Shown: one piece after another, positions 43,935 to 57,800 of the stretch
Position numbering within the stretch: position 1 is the stretch's first letter
How the letters are laid out: each line of letters opens with the position of its first letter
Assembly (NCBI GenBank): GCA_954871525.1
Contig: OX940864.1
Coordinates: 6,938,001-7,002,000, forward strand
DNA: 64,000 nt
Origin: Parietaria judaica
Taxonomy: Eukaryota; Streptophyta; Magnoliopsida; Rosales; Urticaceae
Direction: 5' to 3'
Made by a program: the position numbers and the translations under genes
The notes under the pieces: model-generated
Databases searched by the model: none
Seen by the model: only the letters and a program-made list of their open reading frames with translations
What the model was told of the DNA's origin: nothing

Positions 43935-45480
43935 ACCCACCAAATGCCCAAAATACACCTAAAGTTTAAAAGAAATGCCTATAGTTTCATAAAATCAATT
44001 TATACCCATTAATAAACTGTTTTGGACCATATTAACCCTAATATTAATTATTATTTTTAATTTTCGTATAATATTTAGTAATAATATATATAAATTTCAA
44101 AATTAGTTGTTCCTATAATTATGATTGAAAATTTCTACCTATTAATTAGGATATCATTTAATTAATTATGGTACTTTTTGGAAAAAAAAATCATTCAATC
44201 TCAATTAATTATCAGTCATTCCCACTACTCCCGTCTCCCGTTGAACCTCTCCACCAAATGCCTAACCTTCAATATCGTGCATCTCTGTCGCATCTCCGTC
44301 GCCCAGAAGCTCCATCTCCCCTCTCCGTCGCTAATCCCCGAAGCTCGGTCGCATCTCCGTCGCGCATCTCGTTCGCCGAGAAGCTCGTTCGCGCGAAAGC
44401 TCGTGCGACTAAACCCCTCGCCCAAAATCGTAAAACCCCATCTTGATCGCCGTTCATCTCAGTAAGTCCGAAATTTCTGTACATGTTGATTAAACCCAGT
44501 TTTGTCATTTTTCAAAACAACCTTTTGTATAAATTCGTAATTGGAATTACAATTACGAATTTAAGTTGCGAATTTATAATACTAGTATAGAGTCGTAACT
44601 TAAATTACAATTAACTTAATGGAGATTGAACTCATAAAATACGTAACTCAAGGAAATAAACCGATTTCCTTGAGTTATTTACTATAAATTACATGTATAG
44701 TTATTTACTACTATGAATTCGTAACTTAAATTACAATTACATGTATAGTGATTTAATTTTATAAATTCGTAACTTAAATTACAATCACTATACAATTATA
44801 AATTCGTAACCTATAACTTACTATTATAAATTCGTAATTTAAATTACGAATACAGACATAGTCATTTACTATTACAAATTCGTAACTTAAATTACATTTA
44901 CATGTATATCGATTTACTTTTATAATTTTGTAACTTAAATTACAATTATAATTTGTAACTTAACTTCAAATAACATTATAAGTAATTCGTAACTTAAATT
45001 ACAAATTAATATATACATCTTATAAGTATCTTACTAACATCGAATACAAGTTTAAAACATGAATCGTTAAAGTAATTTAATTTTTTTAATATTCCAAATA
45101 AAATCGTTAAAAAAAATCATTTGAATTTTGAATACTGATTAATAGGGAGAATTCTAAATCGTTATTGTATTTACCTATATTTAAGGAAAGAATTATGTTT
45201 TAATTTAATTAATTCAAATAATTATTTGGTCTGTACACAATTAATTCAAATATACACACGGTAAACAATAAATAGGAAATCTATATTTAAGGAAATAAAT
45301 TTATTTTGTTTTAATTAATTAGATTAATTGTTGATTTTTTGTTATTTAACTTATTCACACGTATAAAAAAAAGGAAGGGCATATTGGTCTATATTGTAAT
45401 TAGTTGGTAGTTTTAATTACCAAAAATAGGTTTGGGCATTTTTTTGAAACATTGAGTCACAAATAGGCATTTGCTTCATT
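43935..45480. mobile_element. Possible non-autonomous MULE-like element with a captured GC-rich segment
   Basis: The left flank (CAAATGCCCAAA then AAAGAAATGCCTA) and the right flank read on the other strand (CAAATGCCTATT then AAAAAAATGCCCAAA) share vocabulary in inverted order. They could be divergent terminal repeats. Inside, 44215-44455 is GC-rich and codon-like in an otherwise AT-rich unit. The part 44520-45015 is a degenerate repeat of phrases such as AATTCGTAACTTAAATTACA. No clean target duplication was found, so the limits are approximate. Confidence 0.35.
44520..45015. repeat. Degenerate minisatellite built on GTAACTTAAATTAC
   Basis: The phrase AATTCGTAACTTAAATTACA recurs about eight to ten times with variable spacing (roughly 45-80 bp), in several degrees of decay. 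TAACTTAAATTA is nearly palindromic, so the array has many short inverted repeats. Confidence 0.75.
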
Positions 45481-45781
45481 TGTAAAAATAAATAAAAAAT
45501 ACTAAAAGAAAGATATATTTTATCTGTAAATTTAGAAATGATTATCACATCCAATTATTATCTAAATTCTAAACAAAGCATCAATATCGAATTTTCTATT
45601 TATTAATACAGTACTATAGCCCCCACAATAACCTTTTTTTTTTAATTGTGACATTAACAAACTTTCAAGCGACTAAAACACCATGTCAAACACTATGTTG
45701 TTTGTGAATACATAGTCTAATTAATCTCGGAGTATATTTATACCATAAATTTATAATAATTTCATATTGATTATGAAACAA

Positions 45782-48511
45782 TCAAAGAATGGGAATGGAA
45801 GAGTTGAGCTGGATCAAGTGGAGGAGATCGGACTCCGGCAAGTTGAGAGGCGGCAGCGAGAATTGGCTGTAGGTCGAGCTTCCTCGCCGGATCTCTTGCA
45901 TCGTCATCAGAGCCGCCACGGTGTTCCTAAAGATTCCTTCGCGAGCGACACCTACCGAAGATTCGCCAATCCTCTCCAAGCGATCTTCGTCAAATTCAAA
46001 CACGGCGTCGATGATGCTCTCGCACTCCTTCACGAGCTTCGACACGAGCTCCGTTGTGAAAAACGGCTGTTCCACGACCTTCTGGATGAACGGCAGCCGC
46101 AGGATCGCACCCGTTCGCTTGTCGTACTTCTTCAATATTTTGGCCAACCCTAGCAGATTTATTAATTAATCAATTACGAGATTGATTAGTCCTTCACTAA
46201 TTAAATAAATTAAGCAACATATTATTATTATCACTCCAAACGCAATTTTACTAATTGATTTCTTAGAATTTTAAAAACCATTAATCGATTGTGCGATCCG
46301 ATTTTACGGGTTCCGACCGAATTTTTCTAAAAAATAATAATTAAATAATTTACCGGTGTAATTGATGTTGCTGTAATTTTCAAGGAGAACCATTTCTCCA
46401 TGGAAATCAACGATATCTTTTCTGATTTTGCACATTTCTTCTTCGTAAAGAATCTTCGATGGCTGATTCCCATTTGGGCCCCACATATGGACCACTGATT
46501 GGATTCTGTGCTGTAATTCCTGCATTAAATAATTAACATTAGTTTAATACTTTTATTTTATTATCTAACCAAGTCGGGAACATTTTTCACTAGATATTCC
46601 TATTTGAGCAGACTTGAAAATAAATTAAAGTGTGAAAGAAAATGATTTAATAATTTAAACCCAATTAAATCTGCGGACTGTAATTATACGCTTATATATG
46701 TAAACTAGTGTTGCTTTCCATCTACATCTACGTATAATATATTAAGCATAACAGCAGTGACCAATGATATCCATTTCTTCTTCTTTACGTAAATTCTTCA
46801 CAAAACGACAAAATTAACTATACCATATTTTTCTCAAACGAACGAATATATATATATATGAGTTAATTCCGACGATTTTATTTATTTAGCATTTAAATAT
46901 TTATGCTTTTTGGACAAAAATCTATATATATTTTAATTTTTTGCAATTTTATGCTGCGTTGATATATTCGTGGGAAACATAATTTAAAAAGGATCGCTTG
47001 CAGTGAAAATACCTATATCATCCTATTTGTAACACACTAATTTTATTTTTTATTTTTTATTTTGCAAAAAAATATATAAATTTTTATTTTTGTAACTTGG
47101 TGTAAGGTAAAAAAAAATGTTTTCACTTAACAATTGTTCAACTTGAATCGTCCTCGTTGTCATAAGAGACAATACGCTTTGCATGACAATAGTTAAACTC
47201 AGAAATAAAAAGATATCACAAGTTTATGTTTGATTTTTATGCTCTAATTTCTAAGATCAATTTTTCCTAATTTGAACAGAGTAAACTATAACTATCAAAA
47301 CATAAGCATGAAACGTAAAGAACACACGATATTTTGGCTATGCAGTTTGATACTTATCTGAGTAATACATAGAGATGTGATTTAATTTAGAGGTAAAATT
47401 TAACATGTCCATTATAGATCTATATAAAGAGATTCCGTGTTGCTTGGTTCGCACCAAGTTCTGGCAATAAAGAGAATAAACTTATATTGCTCTTTTAAGA
47501 AACTTAATATTTTTTTAGGGTTAACTGCGGCGAAAATACCTAAATTTTGGTCAAATGCTCTGTTGTGTACCCAACCTCCGTAAATGGCAGCAAAAGTACC
47601 CAAACTCGGCATTTGGGAGTTGACCGAGAAAATTTGTCCATGTGGCTATTAGCCTTTGCCACATGGCACTTGGCCGCCACGTGACATGCCACATAATTAT
47701 TACTTTTTAAATAATTTTTATAAAAAAATAATAGTCACATGGACAAATTTCCTCGGTCAACTCCCAAATGCCGAGTTTGGGTACTTTTGCCGCTATTTTA
47801 TGGAGGTTGGGTACACGGGAGAGAATTTGACCAAAGTTTGGGTCTTTTCGCCGCAATTAACCCTATTTTTTTTATCTTATTTTTGAAAAATCATCTAATT
47901 GTTTTGTTAGCTGAACCTTCTTACAAGGGTTCCATGAAACGCCTCGTCACACGACCGAGTTACCATAACTCCTCCACTCAGTTGACTCGACTAACCACGA
48001 ATATTATAACCAAAGCACGTACAAATCACAAGGTATTCCACCGATCCCTTCTACAAATTAACCATTCATTTTAATTCCAATTAAAACACAAACACACAGA
48101 TATATATATATATATATATAGAATAAGACCCTAACCACAAAACTCGCGAACTTATATTTTGTTTAGCTAGATATAATATAAATGACTGTCATTTTTTTTT
48201 TAATATCACATGCTTTGAATTGAATTGTGTTTCTCTATTATGAGTTTTTATAATGCTCAACTACGTTAGGTAGCATTGTGGAATAGTACCTTGTGGCGAA
48301 TGATGAAGTCTTCTTCTTGTTCCATGAAAAACCCGTTGAACTTGTCGATCTCGTTGTTCAACAGGCACACGAACTCGGCCTCGGCTCGGGCACACTCGAT
48401 AGGACCGTTCGACGAGATCAGCTTCTTCAGTTCCTTGTACGACAAGAACTTGTCGCGCCAATCAGGCAGTGTCTCCTCGATCTGCTGTTTCAATCGCTTC
48501 CCAAATTTCAT
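45782..48511 (-). CDS. SPX1/2/3-like: SPX domain protein, phosphate sensing
   Basis: Stand-alone SPX proteins bind inositol pyrophosphates and restrain PHR-type transcription factors when phosphate is sufficient. Three exons fit in phase: 48511-48290, 46519-46354 and 46149-45782, giving 251 residues, the usual length of SPX1-SPX3. The three SPX sub-blocks are present: [20 protein letters not shown] at the N-terminus, the central [16 protein letters not shown], and [14 protein letters not shown] at about 131-144 with the lysine cluster that binds the ligand. A short divergent tail ([16 protein letters not shown]) follows. Intron 1 is 1.77 kb and contains a MITE at 47516-47865. The exact paralogue cannot be fixed by eye; the [18 protein letters not shown] stretch is common to SPX1-3. 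No defect is seen. Confidence 0.93.
47516..47865. mobile_element. Inverted-repeat MITE, family A, in SPX intron 1
   Basis: The ends TAGGGTTAACTGCGGCGAAA and, from the other strand, TAGGGTTAATTGCGGCGAAA are long inverted repeats. They continue inward through GGTACTTTTGCCGC and TTGGGAGTTGACCGAG-type stretches. The central part is short and AT-rich. It shares ends and subterminal order with the copy at 16687-17138. Flanks are T-rich, so the duplication is ambiguous. Confidence 0.85.
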
Positions 48512-51500
48512 TGACGCTTTGGAGCAAAAGAAATAATAAAAAAATAGGATTTGTAAGTATGAAAATTCAATAGTATTTTTGGTGCCCTGGAAAAATGAAG
48601 AGAGACCCAAGTGAGAATGGTAAGGGTTTTCATTTAGGCAAAGATCGAGGCTTTTTATGAATGTGAAAAAAGAGTGTTGGAATATTAGGAGGCATATGCT
48701 TGATTTGATGACGTGGCAGTTGAGAAACGTATAAATGGGTCGTTGAGGAAAGAGGATTTTTTAGCATATTCGGTTGCTCTATATTGTATGTTTCCATATA
48801 GTCACACTTTATGTCTGACCCAAAAGAAATTGACTATAAAAGTATGGTTGAGTGTTGTATTAATTAATATCAAGAGAAATTGGGAGTATTGCTCCATGAA
48901 CTTTGCTATTATACCTTTTAAATTTTAATTTTCGGCAAAAATACTTTTCTAAACTTTTAAAAGTAACATATTGTCTCCTATGCATTAAAAATTAGTAGAT
49001 ATTAACATGCGCCCTTTGAAGATTGGTCTTATTGACTCATCCCCTTAACTTATCACTATGTATCAATTTACTACCTATACTTATCATTGTGTGTGAATTT
49101 TCTCTCCACTTCGAATTTGTATAAAATGTCTCCCTTTATTATCAGATTACCACTTCAATCTAAATTTCCCTCAATGTTAACACTAAATGTTTTAGTCATT
49201 TTGTTCTTTTTAAAATATATCTAAGAATGCCATCTCTCTCGTTATGCCTTCTCGGTATTGCTTTTTTCTTTTTCTTTTTCTGCTTTCCGTCAAATCTAAT
49301 TACAAATTTTTTTCTTCACCTTTAACATAATTCCAAACTCTCTCCTAAAATGCAGTCTCTTTCAACAATTCATATTCCGAAAGTCCTTCTTCGTAATGCC
49401 AAAATAATGATCTTTTTTGCCTTAAAATGTTGGAGAAGTTGTTAATAATTTTACAAAAGGGTCGTATTTGATATATATATATTTAAAAAATGAAGTAGGA
49501 AATTAATGCAAAAAATGTTGGCAATATAAGCTTAAGAGATAAAGTGATACACAACATGTAAGGGGTACTAATATGATACAAAATAATAAATTTATGAGGC
49601 AAATGAATAAAAAAAGAAAAGTGATTGGCTCTGGTATGGGTCTTGAGTTTTTCTGATTGGGTTGTGATTTTAGAGTTTGAGCGTGGTAGGTGACGCTAGA
49701 TTTGTTGTTAGCAAAGTGGATATTTTGGAAGAGCATGATTCCGAGGAATCTTCACCAGAATCAACCATGGGACACACTGTTTGCTGGGAGATAAAAATGA
49801 ACGAAGTTAAGACATGATTTATTAGTTATTTAATGTAAGTTTTTGGACAGAGATCAAATAATACTAGATTAGGGGATTTTATTATCTATATCATATGTTC
49901 GAAGTTTGATACTTATGTTCGAACTTTGATGGAAAATAAACGGAGAAACGGAACGATATATAAGGCTTATTGCTACTAAACTTCAAAAGTTAGTATTAAA
50001 ATACAAATATTATTAAAGTTAATAATTTTCTGCAATTAATCAAAAAAATGTTGTGTCCATATGGTATGATGTGTCATGGCACATCGGTGTGTCACGTGAC
50101 GATTTGAAGTGTTTTGCTACGTTAGCGTGTCCCGTGACATTTAAATGTGCTTTTGCTATTTTTTAAACTTAAGTATTAAAGTTACATTTTCTTTATCAAA
50201 ATTAAGTAGCTTTGCCATTATTGTTCCTATATTTTACGAATAAGAATTTTTGATGAAATGCTCATTAAATAACCCACGTTCAATTTATTCCTTTTTCAAA
50301 AAGAACCTTACTTAAAAGTTAAAAGGCATGAAGTTTGCGTTCGCGGATTTTCTTTTGTAAGATTCCTTTAACATATCTATGAGCACGAAGTAGAGACAAA
50401 TAAATAATAATAATAAAAATATAATACAAAATATGCATGAAGATTTGTTTCAATAAACAAAGTATCTAGTCAATATTATTGTGATTATACAGAGTTTATG
50501 TTTATCAACGGAAGAAAATAATCGCTTGCAATTATTTATTTAGTTTTCGTAATGACCTGCCTACCAAATCCTAAAAAACATAATATAAAAATAGTAATAT
50601 TGTTTCCAAAAGGTCTTGTAAGACACAAAAACACTCGTGAATAGTGAGCAAATAAATTATTGGCACTTGCATTGAATTCGGTTCTAAGCTAAATCCAGGA
50701 ATTAGTTTTTTATTTATTTTTAAATGATGAAGTATACTGTAGATTAGTAATAGATTCCATAAAATATTGCAAGAGATTTAGTGCGGATCATGCAATTTCC
50801 ATCGAAAATTTATAGTTATTCCATAATAAGAAATAGAAGTTTATCTAAAAATTTCTATATGAAACATATTAATAAAACTTACTAAGAGCTGACCATTGAC
50901 TTTTATCGAAAAATATTAAAATCGAAAATATCATGCTTTTCTTAAAATACTTGTGCATTTTTGCAGGAATAGCGTCGGAGAATATGCACAATAAAATTCA
51001 TAACATTCATATTCAGTGCCCATATATTTTCAATAAAACAACTTTAAAATAAAAAAATTTAGTTAATCTGGTTTACAAATAAGTATATAAGGTCAATACA
51101 AGACCCCTCAAATTTTGTAAGATGACCGTAAATTCATAGAAGTACTGTATCTTCAATTTGGAATTTATTTATTTTTAATTTAGTCTTATTGAATTATTTT
51201 CTCCTCAGCTAGAATTATAATAATGAAAGACACAAAGAGTTTTACGTAGTACAACAATATTAAAATGAGGTGCGAAGCCCACAGGTTTCTCGTTGCATAA
51301 TGAGTGTTCTCTCGGAGTAAAATTCTCGAGACTTTGTGTATGCTTGAAAGACTACCTCTTATATAGAGTCTCTTCAAGTTCAACGTGTGAACGTCCATTA
51401 ATCAGAATACAAAATAGAAATGTTTCGTAGAATGAGTGTCCTTCGTCTATCCAGCCAGCTTCGGTAGTGGATAGTCTTAGAAATCTCTTCGTTTTTCAAT

Positions 51501-51812
51501 AAACAAATTTTTTTTTTTAAAATAATAATTTAGTTTCCTTTAATTTAACTAAATTCCATGAAAAAGTTGCTTAGAGATAAAAAATAATAATTAATAGTAT
51601 AAAATAAATAAATGAAAGACAAAAATATACAAATTTAAAGCCTCTAATTAAGTTGTTATGTTTATTCTTAAATATAATTCAATGAAATGATATAATTAGT
51701 TAAGAAGACTCTGTGCAGCCAAAGACTAAATAAAAATAATAATAAACAACGGAGTTTCGAAACTCCGACGAACTCCGACCAACGCCGCCGAATCTCCACG
51801 CCATCGCCGGTA
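48512..51812. other. Long gene-poor AT-rich interval
   Basis: The first few hundred bases are the SPX upstream region. No gene-like ORF is seen. At about 51200-51470 there is a less AT-rich stretch with a CTTATATAGAG box that may be an old LTR fragment. At about 50040-50170 a GTGTCACGTGACG-containing patch repeats the phrase CGTGTCCCGTGACA. Neither could be delimited. Confidence 0.45.
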
Positions 51813-54800
51813 ATGGCGTCCAAGCTCGACCTCGCTTCTCTCCCCAACTCGGCCATGACTCAGAACCAGCTCGTCGACGCGCTCACCTCCCACATCGCCC
51901 TCTACCACTCTCAATCCCGATCGCCGGACTCGTACCCTAGCCCTAGCCCCACCACTCGCTCCTCCGTCCTCAAATGGTTCTCCCTGCTTTCCGTCAACCA
52001 CCGCCGAGCTCACCTCACCGTCGTCGACCCCAGCTTCGTGCGCGTCGTCCTCCAGATGCTCGCCACGCGCCGTACGCGCGGCCACGGCCTCTTCATCGTC
52101 CTCCCCGATCTCCTCTCCGGCGACCTCCCCAGCGTCTGCTTCAAGCGCTCCCACGGCCTCCTCTCCCGGGCCTCTGAGTCGAGCGGGGCGGAGCGGGCGG
52201 TTCGCGAGGCGGCGCGATTCTTCTCGTCGCGAGAGGGCGAGGGAGCGGCGGAGTGTTCCCCGTCGGCGAGGAGCTTGGATTCGGCGACGGTGAGCGAGGA
52301 ATTTGTCGCGGATTTTGACCGGTTCGTCGCGGTTATGGACGGGCTGTCCGACGGAGGGTTTCTAAGATGCGAGGAGAGCGAGATGGGATCGGATTGGATC
52401 GAATTGGAGTGGCTGAAGGACAAAGGCTATTACGGCGTCGAGGCCTTCGTGGCGAACAGACTGGAGGTTGCTCTGAGGCTGGCTTGGCTAAATCACAGCG
52501 CTGGAAATGGGAAGAAGAGAGGAGTGAAGCTGAAGGAGAAGCTCGCCGCCTCGGGCGTCGCCGCGAATCTGTACTGGAGGAAGAAAGGGTGTGTGGATTG
52601 GTGGGATAATTTGGATTCGGCGACGAAGAAGAAGATCTTCGCTGCGATTCTAGGAAAATCAGCTAGAAATTTGGTAACTCTCTGAAACTTCTCTGAAACT
52701 TATTTCTTCTGAAAGTGATGGTCTTTCAATTCAATCAGTTTGAGAAATGGTTCATATTTCATGTAACTTCAATCACACGACAACCATGGCTTGTTCATAA
52801 ATGTCTCGTTATTTTTTTTGCTCTATTGATGGAAAATCTATTTCACTTTTTTCTGAAGTGTTTTCTATTAGCGTTTTGTGAATCGAATCCGTTTTTTGAG
52901 GCCCGGTCCGTTCGGAATCTCTTGCAATGCGTCATAAAACTTATCTGATATTTTGAGGCTCTGTGATAGAAATGAGAGGATTGAGCCGATGAGTCCGGAT
53001 TAGGAATTTTACACTGATATAATTAATGTCGTCGCACTCTTATCTTTTCGTTATTGTATTTTTTCGATCATACGAATTGGTGCAGCTGCTTGTGATTTTC
53101 TTCTCCAATTGAATTTCCACGTAAAAATCCTCAGTGTCAATTTCGTTTTTTGGTGTTCGTATTCTAACATTTTCAGAATATGTTTGATACATGGTTTTAT
53201 TTAAAGTTTAATGGCTTATGGATTTCAGTGTCATAAGATTCTGAAGGGGGCTTCTAGCGCGTCGGAGGATGAGTTTTGGCTTTCAAACACAGGAGTGGAG
53301 CGATCATTGAGTCACAAGGTTTCTGTAAATAAGCAAAAGAATGTCCTAGCTGATGCTGAATTCGGGTTGAGCATTGTCCCGGCTTCTGTTTCTGGGAGAC
53401 CTGCTTTCTTATCCAATGCCTTGAATAGTTTATTTGTGCTTCAAGAGGTTGGAAAGATGACGTATTTATGTGAGGATATTTCCGGTGACGGGAAAATTTT
53501 CTTCACCACGTTCAGTTCCGTTTGTACAGTTTCTGATTTTATACTAAGAAATGTGAGAGGATTGCTAATGGTTATGTCTCTTGATTTCACGAAACATGAA
53601 CTAATTGCCGAAGAAACTTTCAACTCACTACCCATTAAGCCCAAGGGAAAGGCAAATGCATGTAGCCGCAAAAAGAAGGGGCGGGCTCGAAAGACCAAAA
53701 AGCCAGACCCTGTTTACGAATCCGTCAAGGTATTATCTCCCTGCACCACATTGTTTGAGGGGTATGGGAAGTCTTTTTACACGTCCACCACTTGTTGAGT
53801 AGAATTTGTTTATGCTATAATCTCATGCCAGGATCATCACTGTGCATTAGAGTCGACAGAATCTAAGAAGACACCTGATGTGCCTCGGGAGGTGGATATC
53901 CACAACGAGACTTCTCCATTGAAAGAAGAAATGGTTACATGTTACTCATTTGATTCGGTTCTCACTTCTTGTTTCTGTTTGAACTTTCAACAATTTGTGA
54001 CCGTTGCTCTGTCATTAGGAATCTGCAAAACCGGTGGTTGGGAACGCTCAATCGGCTGCAAGGAAGGCCAGAAGAGGTAAAGGGAAAAAACGAACTAACG
54101 GGTATAAGGATCCTGTTGAAATGACTAATTCTATAAAACCAGTCATCGAATCTTGCTCTTCTATTGTTCCTCAAGAGGAGGCAGAAAATTCGGTGTCTGC
54201 TCGTTCAACTTCACAAGGCAAGAATTCAGCCAAGAAAAATGCCATCGAAGATAATCACACCTCGAAAGACATGCAAGACAGTAGAAGTGCAGAATATTAT
54301 CAGATGAACAAGAGTATAACAGAGAACGGTGCTCTATCTTCTAGTTTAGAAAATACAAATTATTGTGCTGACGAGAATGGAAATAACAAGCCTGAACGTA
54401 AAACTGATGCTGATGTGAAATCAGTTCCATTGGAGAAAAAGGTTAGGGTTTTCGACATCAAAGAGAAAGCCCTCCTGATCCAGGAGCAAGACGGTAGATA
54501 CCTATCTGACACAACTCATTCAAGCTCTTCACACGGGCCTCCATACGAGTGGCCCAATGTCGCCTCCACAAACTTCCTACCTCGTAATCCCACCGATCGT
54601 TTGCATCTCGATGTGGGACATAACTGGCATTACCACTTTCACCACCCCTTTTTACCGGCAATACATCAGCACAGCATCGACAATGTGTGTAACCCCGTTT
54701 TGCCTCAGCGCTTGCCAATGAGCTTAGATTGGCCTCCAATGGTTCGTGGTGCTTGTGCCCTGGGCCCACCGATGGCCCATAATTGTGAGCCCAGCTACAT

Positions 54801-57800
54801 CTCAAGATGGCATTGCACAAGTATCAATGATGAAAGAATCCATTCCGGGAATTTCACAGACTTATCTGAATTAGCAAGTAAACACGAATTACCAGATGAA
54901 TGGGACAGCCATTTGATATCAGAGGATGAAGTTGATATGCATGTGGATTATAATCAACACTTCGGCAATGGTGTGATGTACTGGGATGCTTCTGATCGTC
55001 CGGCAGCCGGCTTCTCTCGCCCTCCGTCCCTGAGCTCAGATGATAGTTCATGGGCTTGGCGTGAAGCCGACATGAACCGAGCCGTTGATGACATGGTCGC
55101 CTTCTCTTCTCCTTACAGTACCACCGCTCTGACTTCACCCACTGCTTCTTTTTGCTCGCCTTTTGATACTTTGGGCCCCGGTTTCGATGCTATGTCCGAG
55201 GATGATGCATGTAGATCACTCACGGATTTGACCAATGACGTCGAAAGGAAGAAGGCCAAGGCTGGAGATTCTCTTCCTTATCATATCTTACCTCCCATAA
55301 TAATCCCGAATATAAGGTCAAGATCGGAGTTTAAGGGTGGGCATGAGATTAGAAGCCCATGTCTCTCTCTCACCAGGAGGGAGCAACCGAGAGTAAAACG
55401 ACCACCTTCGCCGGTTGTTCGTTGTGTCACACGCGCTCCTCGGCCACCGCCGCCGTCTCCAGTGAGTGGTTCTCGAAAAAACAGGGGATTTTCGACCGTT
55501 AGATCGGGTAGTTCTAGCCCTAGGCATTGGGGCATGAGAGGTTGGTTCCATGAGGGGGCTAATTTGGAGGAAATAGGCTTACACAGGGATGGAGCTGAAG
55601 TTGTTCGGCCAGCCTGGCGAAACAGTAACTTTCCGGCGAACCCTATGATTCAGCCGATTCCGGCGGCATTGCTTCAGGACCGTCTGATTGCTATATCACA
55701 CCTAGCTCGTGATCAGGAACATGTAAATATTGCGTTGACTTTATGTCAGTATTGATTTTTTGCTGTATCGTCTATCTGAACCAGATTGTTGTACTTCTAT
55801 GTAGCCGGATGTTGCGTTGCCCATACAACCGAATGAGTTACAAAGCTCTGCTACGAGGAAAGCGTCACTTACTGTAATGCACGGCCTTCTTCATGATGAG
55901 ATTGATAATTTCTGCAAGCGGGTATGAATCTTTATGTTCATCACGATAAATGAAACCTAGGAATAATTGTAATATTTTATATTTTGTCAGAAATTAATTG
56001 GGTTTGATATAGTTTATTGTTCTGATTCTTTTTATTTTCTCGACATTCTAGAAGGTTCTCATTAATACTTAATGCTATTGAATATTCTCATTAAATCTAA
56101 ACAGTTTAGAACGTCCCCATAATGCTAGATATCCTCTCAGCTAGGCTGTGTCTCTAAAAATAGACTTCTGATGCTATAAACTGATATGTATTTGAATAAC
56201 TTAGGTTGCTGCACAAAATCTGGCTAGAAAATCCTATATAACATGGGCTGTGAAGCGTGTAACTCGGTCGCTCCAAGTGCTTTGGCCTCGGTCCCGGACC
56301 AACATATTTGGTTCGAATTCAACTGGTTTGGCCCTTCCAACGAGTGATGTAGACCTCGTAGTTAGTCTCCCTCCTGTGAGGAACCTGGTATAATATCTTT
56401 TCTCTGATTCCTCATACTTTTCACCTCTTTCAATCTCCTTTTTCCTTATTAAAATTTGCAAATTTTGGATAGGAGCCTATCAAAGAAGCTGGTATTTTGG
56501 AGGGTCGTAATGGTATTAAGGAAACGTGCCTTCAGGTATCCTGCCAATTTTTCCATATGATCACTATATAACGAGCAGGTCCACAATCTTGTTATAATAA
56601 AGAATCATTAATTGTGAATCAGTTGTTAGGGTTGAACTTCTCAGGAATTTTTAAATGGTAGTATTTTAATATTCGATTTTCTGGATATTTTTCTCCAACA
56701 AGCCTAACTCTATCATGCATGGGAGCCTTTTAACAGTAAGTTATTCTGAATTTTACATCTCCTCATTTATTTATTTTATTTTTGTGTTCGTTCCCAGCAT
56801 GCAGCCAGGTATCTTGCAAATCAAGACTGGGTAAAAAATGATTCTCTCAAAACCGTGGAGAATACGGCGGTATTGCATTTAATTCTATCAGACAATTTAT
56901 TATACCATTAGCAAGTCCTGGCTTAACTTATTTCTCACACTCGAGCCGTTTTTGATGTTAGATACCTATAATCATGCTCGTCGTGGAAGTTCCTCGGGAC
57001 TTTATTGCCTCTTCGAGCTCTAATGTCCAATCACCAAAAGAAGATCCAGTTCATATGTCTGGTGATCAATGTACTACTGCTTGCTATGACATGATTGCAT
57101 CTGAAGAATCTGCTTTTCCTAAAAGCCCCCAAATAAGCCATGTTCATCACAAGGATTCGATATCGGTTCGTATTGACATTAGTTTCAAGTCTCCGTCACA
57201 TACAGGACTCCAGACTACTGAGCTGGTAAATCTCTATCTTCCAGTACCCGTGCCCAGTGTTTTTAACCAAAACAGGTCTTATGGTTTTATAGATTATCAT
57301 TTTTAAGCTTCTTTTTCGATACATTTTCTTTCTTAAATAAAACGCAGTTTTATGGGAGCTGGTTCATTAATTGGTTCTTAGAGAACTCATTTCTGTTAAA
57401 ACCAATTTCACCCGTATTATAGCATGTGTCACTCCGCCACTCAGACCTTTAATGGCATATGCATTTTTCTTTGTCATATATTCTTAGATTTCAGTCTTTA
57501 ATGTTTTACTTTTTTAAAATTCCATAATGTAGGTTAAGAAGTTGATTGAGCAATTTCCCGCAGCCATGCCTCTTGCAATGGTCCTCAAACAATTTTTGTC
57601 CGATCGCAGCCTCGATCAGTCCTACTCTGGTGGCTTGAGCTCCTATTGTTTGGTGAGCAATGCCACTCCTCTTTTTGTTCCTACATTGACATATACCTAG
57701 GGTTCCACAATGCTCCGTTTGATATACGAACCGTTTTAGGGGATTTTGATAAGGACCTGGAAAAGAAATTCAAATGAAACAAAAACACCTTATTATTAAC

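Noticed and set aside
51186..51470. Possible old LTR fragment with a TATATAGAG box
   Set aside because: No ends, duplication or partner sequence could be identified, so it is noted only under the intergenic entry.
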